Part shown: piece after piece, positions 26,225-35,243 of the stretch
How positions within the stretch are numbered: position 1 is the stretch's first letter
Layout of the letters: the number at the start of each line of letters is the position of its first letter
Source: GCA-2718815 sp963578105
GTDB lineage: Bacteria > Planctomycetota > Planctomycetia > Pirellulales > Pirellulaceae
NCBI GenBank assembly: GCA_963578105.1
Contig: CAUZBP010000004.1
Location: forward strand, 62,001-126,000
Direction of reading: 5' to 3'
Length of the DNA stretch: 64,000 nt
Position numbers and translations under genes: made by a program
Notes under the pieces: generated by a model
Database searches by the model: none
What the model was told of the DNA's origin: nothing
The model's input: only the letters and a program-made list of their open reading frames with translations

Positions 26225-27651
26225 CTCACCGCTCGCAACAGTCCTTCTGCCTTGTGCCAGGTCTCCTGGTATTCTTGTACGGGGATGGATTGGGCGACAA
26301 TCCCCCCACCGACAGGGAACTGCCACCAACCCCGGCCTGCCAGAATGGTTCTGATCAGAATACTCAGGTCCATGCTGCCGTTAAAACCCAGATATCCCAG
26401 GCTTCCGCAGTAGGCTCCCCGTGCCGTTGGTTCCAACTCGGCAATGATCTCCATGGCACGCAATTTGGGCGCCCCGGTGATGGACCCGCCTGGAAAAGCG
26501 CCCCGTAGCAGGTCGAAGACCGAGGCGTCGTCTGCCAGTTTTCCCGTCACTGCGGACACCAGATGCTGCACATATTGAAACGTTTCAAGTTGACAAAGTT
26601 GAGAGACCCGCAGGCTGTCAGTCTGGCAGGAGCGCGAAAGGTCGTTTCGCAGGAGGTCGACGATCATCACATTTTCTGCCCGGTCTTTTTCGCTCTGTTC
26701 CAGTTGTTCTCCCACGTAAAGATCAGCTTCCGGCCAGTTGATCCGCGGTCGTGTCCCCTTGATGGGACGAGCTTCAACAGAACGGTCACGGACCTGCAGG
26801 AAGCGTTCTGGTGACGCGCTGATGACCTGAAATGTGCCAAGATCGAAGTAGCCTGCAAACGGTGCCGGATTACGGTCCCTTAAACGTAAATACAGACTGG
26901 CTGAATCGTCCGTCATGGGGTGCAACAGTCGCTGCGACAGGTTGACCTGGAATACGTCACCGGCCCGGATGTATTCAATGACTTTCTCAACGGCGGTTTG
27001 GTAGCCCGCCGCCGTGAAAGTACTGGTCAGTTCCGGCGCGACCGAGGTGGGATGTTGCGGTGCCAGTTGCTGGCCGGTGAGGGGATATGCTGCGACGGTC
27101 GGGGCAGGTGAAACGTTTGGTTCCGGCAGGTGGCAGATTCGTTGTTTGGCGGCCCGCAGTCGTTCTGCTGCCCGGTGATGTCGACGATTCCCGGCGGGCT
27201 CGGGAAAACCCGATGAAAGAATCCAGGCACGCTGTTGCAGATGATCAAAGGAAATGACGACGTCATACAACCCGATGGCCATGGCGGGGGTGGAAAACTC
27301 GTCGTGACGAGGTCGCGGTAGATTTTCGAGGCTGTGAGCAAGATCGTAGCTCAACAAACCTGCAGCTCCGCCCTGGAAGGGAGGAAGGTCGCTGATTGTC
27401 TGGCAGGGCCAGGCCCCCAGCAGGTTCTCCAGGAGACGCAGTCCGTCGCTGCCATCGGCTGGGACCTCGACGAACTGGAAAGGATCGGCAGCCAGATAGG
27501 AGTACCTGCCCAGTCGCGCGTGCTGAGTTGCGCTATCCAGAAAAACGCAGTGAGGCAGGGCGCTGAAATGGGAGAAGAGATCCACTGGTTCCACCCAGTT
27601 TTCGAGTTCTTCCACCAGGGGCACGCTTATTTCACAAGTCTCGGTGTTCAT
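26221..27651 (-). CDS. pabB: Aminodeoxychorismate synthase component I
   Basis: A 476-aa chorismate-using enzyme. The PIKGTRPR motif carries the lysine that distinguishes PabB (PIKGT) from anthranilate synthase TrpE (PIAGT). Further signatures are YIRAGDVFQVNLSQR, SPERFL, ENVMIVDLLRNDL and GGSITGAPK. It makes 4-amino-4-deoxychorismate, the precursor of p-aminobenzoate. A separate lyase, PabC, is still needed and is not seen nearby. It overlaps pabA and shares the strand with H4MPT genes, implying that its pABA goes largely to that cofactor as well as to folate. Confidence 0.93.
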   Translation of the reverse strand: MNTETCEISVPLVEELENWVEPVDLFSHFSALPHCVFLDSATQHARLGRYSYLAADPFQFVEVPADGSDGLRLLENLLGAWPCQTISDLPPFQGGAAGLLSYDLAHSLENLPRPRHDEFSTPAMAIGLYDVVISFDHLQQRAWILSSGFPEPAGNRRHHRAAERLRAAKQRICHLPEPNVSPAPTVAAYPLTGQQLAPQHPTSVAPELTSTFTAAGYQTAVEKVIEYIRAGDVFQVNLSQRLLHPMTDDSASLYLRLRDRNPAPFAGYFDLGTFQVISASPERFLQVRDRSVEARPIKGTRPRINWPEADLYVGEQLEQSEKDRAENVMIVDLLRNDLSRSCQTDSLRVSQLCQLETFQYVQHLVSAVTGKLADDASVFDLLRGAFPGGSITGAPKLRAMEIIAELEPTARGAYCGSLGYLGFNGSMDLSILIRTILAGRGWWQFPVGGGIVAQSIPVQEYQETWHKAEGLLRAVR

Positions 27652-27802
27652 GGCGGTCTGTGTTCTACTACGCTCGATGTTGAATGTCCGACCTGGTTCT
27701 CAGCTCAGGATCACGTTGTCGAACCAATTGTTTCGGGGAGTTCCTGTGGCAGGTCCGCCGTGTCAATTCAGTGAAGGGTTTGCAAATCGGTTCCATCTGA
27801 AG

Positions 27803-29206
27803 TCATGATTTTTTCGTCCGCCGGGCTGCAGACCGACGTAGTCGATGGCTCGCTTCGGGCACCGTCAGGTAGCCCCAGTCCAGGGATTCATCCTGGCTAT
27901 ATTTCTTATTCAAGGTCAAGGCCGTGACCGCCTTGGAAAATTCGTAGCCCAGATAGAATGCATGGGAAGGGTCCATATTGGCCGGGTCGTGACGGAGCAG
28001 TTCCTCAAACAGCTGAAACGGGTCCTGGCCGGTCAGATGCAAATTGGCGGAAAGCAGGTGAAGCTGATCCTCTTGGGCAAAAATGCGAAAGTTGTTGTCT
28101 TTGATGTGAGAGGACAATTGGTCCAGGAATTCCGGAGGGTGTGGAAATGTGTTCACATCACGTAACGTAACCAGTTGCGGGTCCAGGTGTTTTGGGAGAA
28201 CACGGTGGGTGGCGGCATAATGCACAAGACGTCGACCTAAATCGCACTCTCGGACACTGGTGCAGGCCCAGTTAATGACTTCGGTGGTGAGCACACTGCG
28301 GATGCCAAGTTCCTGGCAGATGCCGAGTAGCAGGACGTTCATTCCACCCGAGTCGACGTCCGTCAACTCGGTAATATTTCCAATCCCCATCATCATTTCA
28401 ATCTCGGGGTGTTCTCGTCGAAAGTCGATGTACCTGGCAAGACTTGCTGTGAATCCCAGGCCGACCGGTTCCAGCACGGGATCAGCGCGGAACTTGATTC
28501 CCCTGTTTTCCAGGTGGCTGACAGTTTCTCGCAGACTTTGTACGTCGTCAGGGACGTCTGGAATGGCAACGACCTCACATCCCCAGTCAGAAGCGGCGTC
28601 CCGGTTAGCAGCATTGACCGACAAGACCAGTTCAGCACCGCCGCGTACGGCCAGTTCGATTTCGGTCGGATTCAGGCTGTCAATGGAGACCCGGTAGCCT
28701 TGTTCGTGCAGCCTGCGGACACAATCTTTGACTCCCAGCCACGGTTCGCCCGGATTGCATCCCACGTCAATGATGTCGGCCCCGCTCTGTTTGAGGTGTT
28801 GGGCCGTTTTAAGGATCTCTTCCTGTGACAGGTCCGGGGCGTGGTTGATCTCGGCAATGATTTGGATGTCATACTCTCCGTAATCGTCGACAACGGCAGA
28901 GCTTCTACCCAGCCAGGCGGGTAGTTGTCGCAAATCTTTTGGACCGCGGTCCACGACACAGTTTGTGCGCTGCACAATCGGTTCCAGCTCACCGGAGCAG
29001 TAGCCGGGGATGATGATTCGTGACGTGACAGCGGGTGGTCGGATTCGTTTGGCAATCCAGTCCGGGGTCATGAGCGCCGCCACGGAGATGGGCAGTGTGT
29101 CGATCGAATAGCGGAACCCGGACTGGTTCGCCTCCTGGTCGATGACCGCCCGGAGTGATGATTCCGCGAGACGTCCTGTCACGAAATGAAGATGTTCGAC
29201 AGGCAT
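27803..29206 (-). CDS. Dihydropteroate synthase-like (pterin-binding) protein, DUF6513 type
   Basis: A 467-aa protein. The N-terminal 120 residues (MPVEHLHFVTGRLAE start) are an extra domain. The middle, about residues 130-300, is a pterin-binding TIM barrel like DHPS: IIAEINHAPDLSQEE, GADIIDVGCNPGEP, VSIDSLNPTEIELAV and LVLSVN, matching the beta-strand ends that bind pterin. The remainder is a family-specific C-terminus. Related genes occur in H4MPT clusters of methylotrophs and Planctomycetes, where joining of pterin to the RFAP product is the expected reaction. The start codon is ATG. It is distinct from an ordinary FolP by its length. Confidence 0.82.
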   Translation of the reverse strand: MPVEHLHFVTGRLAESSLRAVIDQEANQSGFRYSIDTLPISVAALMTPDWIAKRIRPPAVTSRIIIPGYCSGELEPIVQRTNCVVDRGPKDLRQLPAWLGRSSAVVDDYGEYDIQIIAEINHAPDLSQEEILKTAQHLKQSGADIIDVGCNPGEPWLGVKDCVRRLHEQGYRVSIDSLNPTEIELAVRGGAELVLSVNAANRDAASDWGCEVVAIPDVPDDVQSLRETVSHLENRGIKFRADPVLEPVGLGFTASLARYIDFRREHPEIEMMMGIGNITELTDVDSGGMNVLLLGICQELGIRSVLTTEVINWACTSVRECDLGRRLVHYAATHRVLPKHLDPQLVTLRDVNTFPHPPEFLDQLSSHIKDNNFRIFAQEDQLHLLSANLHLTGQDPFQLFEELLRHDPANMDPSHAFYLGYEFSKAVTALTLNKKYSQDESLDWGYLTVPEASHRLRRSAARRTKKS

Positions 29207-29237
29207 GGCACATGGGATGGGTCAGAGTTGGCCGGGG

Positions 29238-30038
29238 TCACGCACCACCGGTTCCTTGATTGGAAATCGCGTGTCGGAAGCCACCATTAATGTTGAGGGT
29301 CTGTCCCGTCATAAAGTTTGCTGCCGGCGAGGCCAGAAAGCAGGCTGCTTGAGCTACATCTTCCGGAGTTCCCCAGCGATTCAACAAAGATTCGTTTTGG
29401 GCTCTTTCCTGCCAGTACTCAGAGGCTTGTTGTCCCCACCCGGTGCGAATCCAGCCGGGAGCAAGACAATTCACGCGGACCCGGGGTGCCAGCGATTTGG
29501 CCAGGCTCCTGGTGAACGCGGTCACGGCACCTTTGACAGCGGAAAACATCTCGCCGCTATCACCCTCCATACCGCATTGGACCTGGTCCCAGCCGATATT
29601 GATGATACATGCGGACCCGGCTGCGGTCGTCTGCCCGGCCATCCTCGACCCCGCTAAACGCGAAAGCCCGATCGTTGCCAGCACGTCAACGTTCCAGAGG
29701 GCTGCCAGCTTCTGTTCGAATGAAAGGTCGGCAGCTTCTCCCGTTAAAACGTCTGCGCCGGCAAGGTTCACCCAGACATCGACGCTGCCCTGGAAAGACC
29801 AGGCCTCGTCCACGAAACTCTGATGGGTATCCTGGTGACGCAAATCGGCCACGACGGAGTGGATATTTCGTTTCGACTGGCGCAGTTGCTCGGCCAGGGC
29901 TGCCAGCCTGTGGGAACGAGTTCCGGTGTGAATCACCAGATCTGCACCGGCCCGGGCAAGTTCCAGGGCGGTCGCCCGGCCGATGCCGCCGCCAGCACCT
30001 GTCACCACCGCAGTTTTACCTGAAAGGTCGCAAATCAT
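29238..30038 (-). CDS. SDR-family protein with altered catalytic residues, first gene of the H4MPT run
   Basis: A 266-aa short-chain dehydrogenase/reductase fold. TGAGGGIG binds NAD(P), NLAG is intact, K169 is present, but the catalytic Tyr of the YxxxK motif is Phe (F165 in MFSAVKG) and the usual Ser is replaced in the IGWDQ segment, with D151 nearby. Pteridine reductases (PTR1, FolM) use Asp in place of that Ser, which makes a pterin role attractive here. Loss of the Tyr is not explained by that. The family-like start is ATG 30038; the frame opens further upstream to 30110. It is 31 bases from the DHPS-like gene. Confidence 0.8.
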   Translation of the reverse strand: MICDLSGKTAVVTGAGGGIGRATALELARAGADLVIHTGTRSHRLAALAEQLRQSKRNIHSVVADLRHQDTHQSFVDEAWSFQGSVDVWVNLAGADVLTGEAADLSFEQKLAALWNVDVLATIGLSRLAGSRMAGQTTAAGSACIINIGWDQVQCGMEGDSGEMFSAVKGAVTAFTRSLAKSLAPRVRVNCLAPGWIRTGWGQQASEYWQERAQNESLLNRWGTPEDVAQAACFLASPAANFMTGQTLNINGGFRHAISNQGTGGA

Positions 30039-30313
30039 GCTCTGGGCCCTGTCGACGGCTTGCCGAGGGTCAGTGAGGTTGAAAAATTTTTTCCAGAAAA
30101 GTATTTTCAAACAGGTACCTTAACATTTGCTAGTGCCCGGATGATAGGTGCTTGGTACAACTTGAGCTTGGTGAGTTGCAATCAGGTGAACTGCGGCAAC
30201 CGCTCGGGCGAGTCGTCGTTGTCTGGTTCCCACAGACGGACTTGGTGCTACCGGGGCCAGACGTCTAGGCTGACTTGCGGCTGTTCTTCCCTTCAGAGAA
30301 ATCGTTGTTTTCT

Positions 30314-31447
30314 ATGGAATTTGATCTTCAATCTGCTCTATCCGAGTCCGCATTTGCCTTTCGCGGCTACAATATGACCAATTTGGGTCGTAGTGCCGAA
30401 TTGCTGGAGCATGCCGCCTACGGTCCGATCGTTCAAAAACATCTGCTCCGCGGTTCCCGGATCTGCAGTGACGTGACACGACGCGACGTCGATTTGGTAA
30501 GCCGGGTCCGCCAGGGACGTGAGACGAGTTTGAAGACCTATAGCGATGCGATCTCGCTCGTGGTGTGTATGGAACTGGCGCAGCTTGAACTTCTCCAGGA
30601 GTTTTTTGGAATCGACTATCGTCAGTCAAAGCTTCTGTACGGTTACAGCCTGGGCGAAGTCACCGCTGTCATCGCGGCTGGCGTTCATGAGATGGAGGGT
30701 CCACTGAGAGTGCTCCTGACGCATGCCGATGAAGTTGCCGAGCTTGCTCACGATGTGACCATGGGGGTGCTGTTTTCCCGTGGCCCCGAATTGCCGTTGA
30801 ATGACGTGCAACGCCAATGTGTACGAATCAATAGCGAAGGTCGCGGTGTGATTGGCGTGTCAGCTTATCTTTCTCCCAACTCCGTCTTGTTGTTGGGGCA
30901 GGGAGATACGGTGGATCGATTTAAAGAGTCATTGCGAGAAGTTCTTCCGAACAGAATTTATCTGAGGAAAAACCAACATCGCTGGCCACCCATGCATACG
31001 TGCATTGTCTGGGAAAGAAATATTCCGAATCGGTCGGCATTGATGATGCACACGATCCAGGGCGGGTTCAGAGAACCGAAGCCGGAAATCTTCTCGCTGG
31101 TCACCGGGGATGTGGGTTACCATGATTACAACGCGCGTGAAATGTTATGTCGTTGGATTGACCAACCCCAACGCTTGTGGGACGCGGTTTATGCGACGCT
31201 GTCGAGGGGTGTGAGGACCCTGGTTCATGTGGGTCCGCAACCCAATCTGATACCGGCCACGTTTCAACGTTTGAGCGTCGATGTAGAGGGCCAGACACGA
31301 GGAAGCATCGGCATGCGGGCGCTGTCGAACATTATTCGGCGACCCTGGCTCAGTGCCTTGTTACCTTCCCGGGCCGCGCTGTTGCGTGCGCCGCTGTTGA
31401 AACATGTGAACCTGGAAGATTGGCTGTTGGAACATGAACCGGGTTGA
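30314..31447 (+). CDS. Stand-alone FabD-like acyltransferase
   Basis: A 377-aa acyltransferase-fold protein. The nucleophile elbow is GYSLGE with S112, and the second catalytic residue is H228 in PPMHTCIV. The N-terminal FPGQG motif of malonyl transferases is absent (FAFRGYN instead), and the Arg 25 residues after the Ser that binds the malonyl carboxylate (R117 in E. coli FabD) is His (H137). It is also about 65 residues longer than FabD. A non-malonyl acyl donor is therefore more likely. ATG 30314 is chosen over an open start at 30275; no ACP or ketosynthase is adjacent. Substrate unknown. Confidence 0.75.
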   Translation: MEFDLQSALSESAFAFRGYNMTNLGRSAELLEHAAYGPIVQKHLLRGSRICSDVTRRDVDLVSRVRQGRETSLKTYSDAISLVVCMELAQLELLQEFFGIDYRQSKLLYGYSLGEVTAVIAAGVHEMEGPLRVLLTHADEVAELAHDVTMGVLFSRGPELPLNDVQRQCVRINSEGRGVIGVSAYLSPNSVLLLGQGDTVDRFKESLREVLPNRIYLRKNQHRWPPMHTCIVWERNIPNRSALMMHTIQGGFREPKPEIFSLVTGDVGYHDYNAREMLCRWIDQPQRLWDAVYATLSRGVRTLVHVGPQPNLIPATFQRLSVDVEGQTRGSIGMRALSNIIRRPWLSALLPSRAALLRAPLLKHVNLEDWLLEHEPG

Positions 31448-31453
31448 TCCGGT

Positions 31454-31497
31454 TGCCACTGCCGTGGCAGAAAATACCCGGGCAAAAAAACTTTGCC
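31454..31497 (+). terminator. Stem-loops after the acyltransferase gene
   Basis: Two small hairpins 7 bases past the stop: TGCCAC/GTGGCA with a TGCC loop (31454-31469), and GGCAAA/TTTGCC (31481-31497). No T tract follows either, so factor-independent function is doubtful. Confidence 0.3.
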
Positions 31498-31660
31498 TGC
31501 CGCAAGGGTTCGCAGTTCCCTGACCGAGACGGCAGGAAGGTCGGGACGAATGCAGGACGAAATGGTCGTTTCCGCCTGCAGGCCCGGGATCTGCACCTGT
31601 TCTTGCAGGCTGTGGTCAACTCCAGGCAGGAGCATGGCGCTGCCTGACCCGGAGGCGACC

Positions 31661-32311
31661 CTACCCGGGTAGGGATTCCTGCTGCCGGTCGCTTCCAAAC
31701 AGTGCTTGTAGGCAGATGCTTGACCAGGTTTCAAACTCGTCCAGGTTCTTGTTGAGTTCTGCAACGCTGTGAAAGCCGGCATCCACGATCTCGCTTTCCC
31801 GTGGACGGACGGCCGGCTGCCCGACGGTAAACAGGTGCACGACACCCAGGTGGACTTTTCCCACGTCGGTCTCGTCGTCATTAATCAACCCCACGCAGCG
31901 TGATTGATAGGGTGTCTCGATGAGAACCTCTTCGTTTAGTTCGCGTTGCAAGCCTTCCTCGTAGGGGTTGTTTTCGCTGGATGCCGTGACATCTTCCGAT
32001 GAAATATGCCCGCCCACTCCGATGCTGCGCTTGCGATGAAGACGTTGTTCGCCCTGCCCGGTACCTCTTGTGTAGCAGAAGACGGATGGTTGGTCCTGTG
32101 GACTCCGATGGCAGAACACGACATAGGGAATGAGTTGCTTGAAACTGGGGTCGTTTTCCATTTCACTACGGGGGCGATAGCTGGTGTTGGCGGGACTCAG
32201 CAGTTCGTCGAGGTAGCGACTCGTATCAGACGAAAATCCCTGGAAATAGCCAAGCCGATGGAAAAGTTCGGTGGGGACGACCAACACCTGTTCGGTTTGC
32301 ACCATGGTCAT
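31661..32311 (-). CDS. MutT/NUDIX-like predicted phosphoesterase
   Basis: A 216-aa protein with a NUDIX-like region. The second half of the Nudix box is clear (EEGLQRELNEEV, the REUxEE core), but the first Gly (GVGGHIS) is separated from it by an insertion of about 13 residues rich in Ser, Asn and Asp. The N-terminus VLVVPTELFHRLGYFQGF matches the MutT-family predicted phosphoesterases, whose substrates are unknown. AAAGGAG lies 8 bases before the ATG at 32311. It is a single gene, converging with the acyltransferase. Confidence 0.75.
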   Translation of the reverse strand: MTMVQTEQVLVVPTELFHRLGYFQGFSSDTSRYLDELLSPANTSYRPRSEMENDPSFKQLIPYVVFCHRSPQDQPSVFCYTRGTGQGEQRLHRKRSIGVGGHISSEDVTASSENNPYEEGLQRELNEEVLIETPYQSRCVGLINDDETDVGKVHLGVVHLFTVGQPAVRPRESEIVDAGFHSVAELNKNLDEFETWSSICLQALFGSDRQQESLPG

Positions 32312-32650
32312 GGGAAGACTCCTTTCGATCTGTGTGCTGCGGTTTGGTAGCTGTTTGGTTCATCAGCGGTAATCCATCGCCAGGATGGCAACCGCCATGG
32401 AACCTGAAAAGGGGAAGGTGAATCTCCTCCGGTTCAGGGAGAGCTGGTCATTTCTGGATATGATTTTGCACTGCCGGGATCCTGACGAACACTCTGCCAC
32501 TGTACCAGGATTCAACAACGAGCCGTGCGTGCGGGACCGCAGGTGTTGCTATTGTTTGTTGATTTGGACGTCTTTCAACCCCCCCCGGGATAATTTCTCC
32601 GCTCCGTGCTGCTTCAGCACACCTCCATTTGATGCGCAGTACAGCCAGTA
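32312..32650. other. Spacer between queA and the NUDIX-like gene
   Basis: 339 bases with a C8 run around 32579-32586 and a short stem AGTAC/GTACT on the minus strand immediately after the queA stop. No gene recognised. Confidence 0.4.
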
Positions 32651-33697
32651 CTAAAGAATCAGCATCGTGTCGCCGTAGCTGTAGAAACGGTATTTTTCTG
32701 CAATGGCTTCGTCGTAGGCTCTTCGAATCAAGTCCTTTCCGGCAAATGCCGCGACGAGAACCAGTAAAGAAGTGCGGGGTAAGTGAAAATTGGTCAGTAA
32801 TGCGTCAACACCGTGGAACTGGAAAGGGGGCCTCACAAATAAATCGGTGTGTCCTTTCCAGGGTGAGAGCGTTCCGCTCATGGCGGCCGTTTCGAGTACG
32901 CGCAACGAGGTGGTACCGACGGCGATGGCCCGTCCTCCAAGGGAGCGGGCGTTTTGTAACTGGTCCACGGTCCCGGCTTCGATGGATCCCCATTCACTAT
33001 GCATGCGGTGATCTTCCAGGTGTTCAGCGGTAAGGGGCCTGAAAGTGTCCCGCCCGACGTGCAGTGTCACTTGGCAGGAACTCACGTTAGCGAGGGACAA
33101 CTTGTCCAGTAATGGTCGGGTGAAGTGCAATCCGGCTGTTGGGGCGGCAACCGATCCGGGTTGGTCAGCGTAGACGGTCTGGTAAGCCGACACATCGGAG
33201 TCGACCATTTCGCCGCCGCGAATGTAGGGGGGCAGGGGAACGCGACCGGAAGCTTCCAGCAATGTCAGGGCATCCTCCTCCACGGTCGGGCGTGCTACCC
33301 AGATCCCATCCTCCAGCTTGTTTCCCATGAGCAGTTGAAAGCTGGGGCGAGCATCACGATCCACGACTTGAACGGTTTCCCCCGCGGCCAGTCGGCCGCG
33401 GGTCTTGCAGAGCATTTTCCAGAGTCCATCCGGACTGGCTTCCAGAAATAATCCCTGCCACCTTCCCTGGGTGCTGGTACGAAAACCGACTAAGCGGGCA
33501 GGCAGGACGCGGCTATTGTTCAGGACCAGGCAGTCGTGGGCCGACAAGATTTCCGGCAAGTCCCGCACGTGCCAGTGATCCATTCGATTGGTCGCCCGAT
33601 TGACCACCAGCAACCGCGCATCGGCTCGTTCCTTGACCGGAAACTGGGCAATGAGTTCTTTGGGTAAGTCGTAGTGGTATTGATTCAGTTCACTCAT
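32651..33697 (-). CDS. queA: tRNA preQ1(34) S-adenosylmethionine ribosyltransferase-isomerase
   Basis: A 348-aa enzyme that transfers and isomerises the ribosyl group of SAM onto preQ1 in tRNA, making epoxyqueuosine. Diagnostic runs are YDLPKELIAQFP at the start, DCLVLNNSRVLPARL, PLPPYIRG, SVAAPTAGLHFT, and TNFHLPRTSLLVLVAAF near the end. Length and start are standard. No other queuosine gene (tgt, queC-F) lies beside it. The gene to the left on the same strand is 339 bases away. Confidence 0.96.
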   Translation of the reverse strand: MSELNQYHYDLPKELIAQFPVKERADARLLVVNRATNRMDHWHVRDLPEILSAHDCLVLNNSRVLPARLVGFRTSTQGRWQGLFLEASPDGLWKMLCKTRGRLAAGETVQVVDRDARPSFQLLMGNKLEDGIWVARPTVEEDALTLLEASGRVPLPPYIRGGEMVDSDVSAYQTVYADQPGSVAAPTAGLHFTRPLLDKLSLANVSSCQVTLHVGRDTFRPLTAEHLEDHRMHSEWGSIEAGTVDQLQNARSLGGRAIAVGTTSLRVLETAAMSGTLSPWKGHTDLFVRPPFQFHGVDALLTNFHLPRTSLLVLVAAFAGKDLIRRAYDEAIAEKYRFYSYGDTMLIL

Positions 33698-34055
33698 GAG
33701 TCAGCGGAAGTGCGTCCGAGCAATGGGGAAAGCTGCGACTACCTGAAATCGTGGACCGGCAACGGCCAGCAGGCCAACTTGAAGAGAGTCTATCAGAAAA
33801 CCTTCTCCTGTGGTGCTCGCCCCCTCTTGGCTGCAGTGAGTCGTGGAGATTAGGCTTAGACTTGGACTGGCATGGGCAGTACTCCGCATCAACTTCCGGC
33901 AGGTGGAGGGTTCATGCTGGACAAGGCAAGGTTCGCTACCGGGGGAGAGATTCCGGTACAGGGCGGTGTGATAGGCCGTTGGTTATCCGCGTTCGTTGGT
34001 CTGCAGTAAGTTAATTTTTGTGGTTTTTAACATCATTTTCTGTTTGACGTAGCAC
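33698..34055. other. Divergent spacer between queA and a GT4 gene
   Basis: 358 bases, AT-rich over the last 40 before the GTG at 34056. No promoter pair with good spacing, no repeat and no gene seen. Confidence 0.4.
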
Positions 34056-35183
34056 GTGAATTCACCGCAAACAATTCGTTTGGCACTTGTCATCACGGAC
34101 CTCCGGATGGGAGGCGCGGAGAAATCTCTGACCCAACTGGCCGTCGGGTTGGCGAAACGCGGTTTCCAGCCGGAGGTGTATTCCCTGGGTCCCAAGCCGG
34201 ACCGTCGGGACGCACTCGTGAAGGTGTTATCGGAGGCACGGCTTCCCGTCCACTACCTGGGTTGCACGCACTGGTGGCAGTTCTGGTCGGCGGTTCGTCG
34301 GCTGTGTCATTTGTTTCGAGAACAACGTCCTCAGTGTGTGCAGTCGTTTTTGTTTCACGCAAATGTCGTGGGCGCTCTGGCCGCAAGGCGCGCGAAGATC
34401 CCGGCAATTTTTCTCGGGCTGCGTGTGGCGGAACCGGTGTCCTGGCGTTGGCGCGTTCAGCGTTGGCTGGCCTCACAAATCAGTCAATTCGTTTGTGTGA
34501 GTGAATCCGTCGCCTCGTACGCCTGCTCGGTCGGTGGATTGCCCGCGTCCAAGTTGACCGTCATCCCCAACGGAATCGATTTAGAGGCTGTTGACGCTCG
34601 AAGTCCTGCGGACCTGCAGGACCTGGGAATCGCTTCCGGTCGTCAGGTCATTATTTGTGTGTCCCGTATGGATCGGCAGAAAGGGATTGACTGGCTGCTC
34701 GGTCATGCTCCTGCTCTGTTACAGCGACTTCCCGATCATGAGTTGCTTCTGGTGGGCGAGGGGCCGTACTTCCAGTCGGCTCATCGAAAAGTGAAGGCCA
34801 GTCGATTGGAAGATCGGGTTCACCTGCTCGGCTGGCGTGATGATGTTCTGGAAATGATGAAAGCGGCACACCTGTTTGTTCTTCCGTCGCGTTGGGAAGG
34901 AATGTCCAACGCGTTGCTGGAAGCGATGGCCTGCCAGTTGCCGGTGGTTGCCATGGATGTCGAGGGAGTTCGAGAGATTGTCGGTCCGGGTTCGGCCGAA
35001 CAGGTAGCCCCGCTGGGAAATGCGGAGGAATTTCTGGAACGGGTGGTGGCTCTGGCCGAATCGCCACAGCGGGCACGTCGTTTGGGTCAGGGAAATCGAC
35101 GGCACGTCGCCGAAAACTTCTCTCTGCAAAGGGTCAATGATGCGTACACCGGGCTCTACGAAACACGCGGTCCGTGCCACTGA
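34056..35183 (+). CDS. Glycosyltransferase family 4
   Basis: A 375-aa retaining GT-B enzyme. LVITDLRMGGAEKSLTQLA is the acceptor-side start, VIPNGIDLEAVD opens the donor half, followed by ICVSRMDRQKGIDWL, LLVGEGP, VHLLGWRDD and the EX7E signature LPSRWEGMSNALLEAMACQLPVV. GTG start. Family members add sugars to lipids, exopolysaccharide or teichoic-like polymers; donor and acceptor are not predictable. A separate gene from the GT4 at 20.4 kb. The rsmH gene follows 116 bases downstream. Confidence 0.88.
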   Translation: MNSPQTIRLALVITDLRMGGAEKSLTQLAVGLAKRGFQPEVYSLGPKPDRRDALVKVLSEARLPVHYLGCTHWWQFWSAVRRLCHLFREQRPQCVQSFLFHANVVGALAARRAKIPAIFLGLRVAEPVSWRWRVQRWLASQISQFVCVSESVASYACSVGGLPASKLTVIPNGIDLEAVDARSPADLQDLGIASGRQVIICVSRMDRQKGIDWLLGHAPALLQRLPDHELLLVGEGPYFQSAHRKVKASRLEDRVHLLGWRDDVLEMMKAAHLFVLPSRWEGMSNALLEAMACQLPVVAMDVEGVREIVGPGSAEQVAPLGNAEEFLERVVALAESPQRARRLGQGNRRHVAENFSLQRVNDAYTGLYETRGPCH

Positions 35184-35243
35184 AAAGGCACAAAAAAATT
35201 TAGAACCCTGCTGGTCTTTATGAAGTCGAGTCGACAAACTACA

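Noticed and set aside
35173..35197. Stem GTGCC/GGCAC after the second GT4 gene as a terminator
   Set aside because: It is followed by A rather than T residues and overlaps the stop codon, so it would not terminate the upstream transcript.
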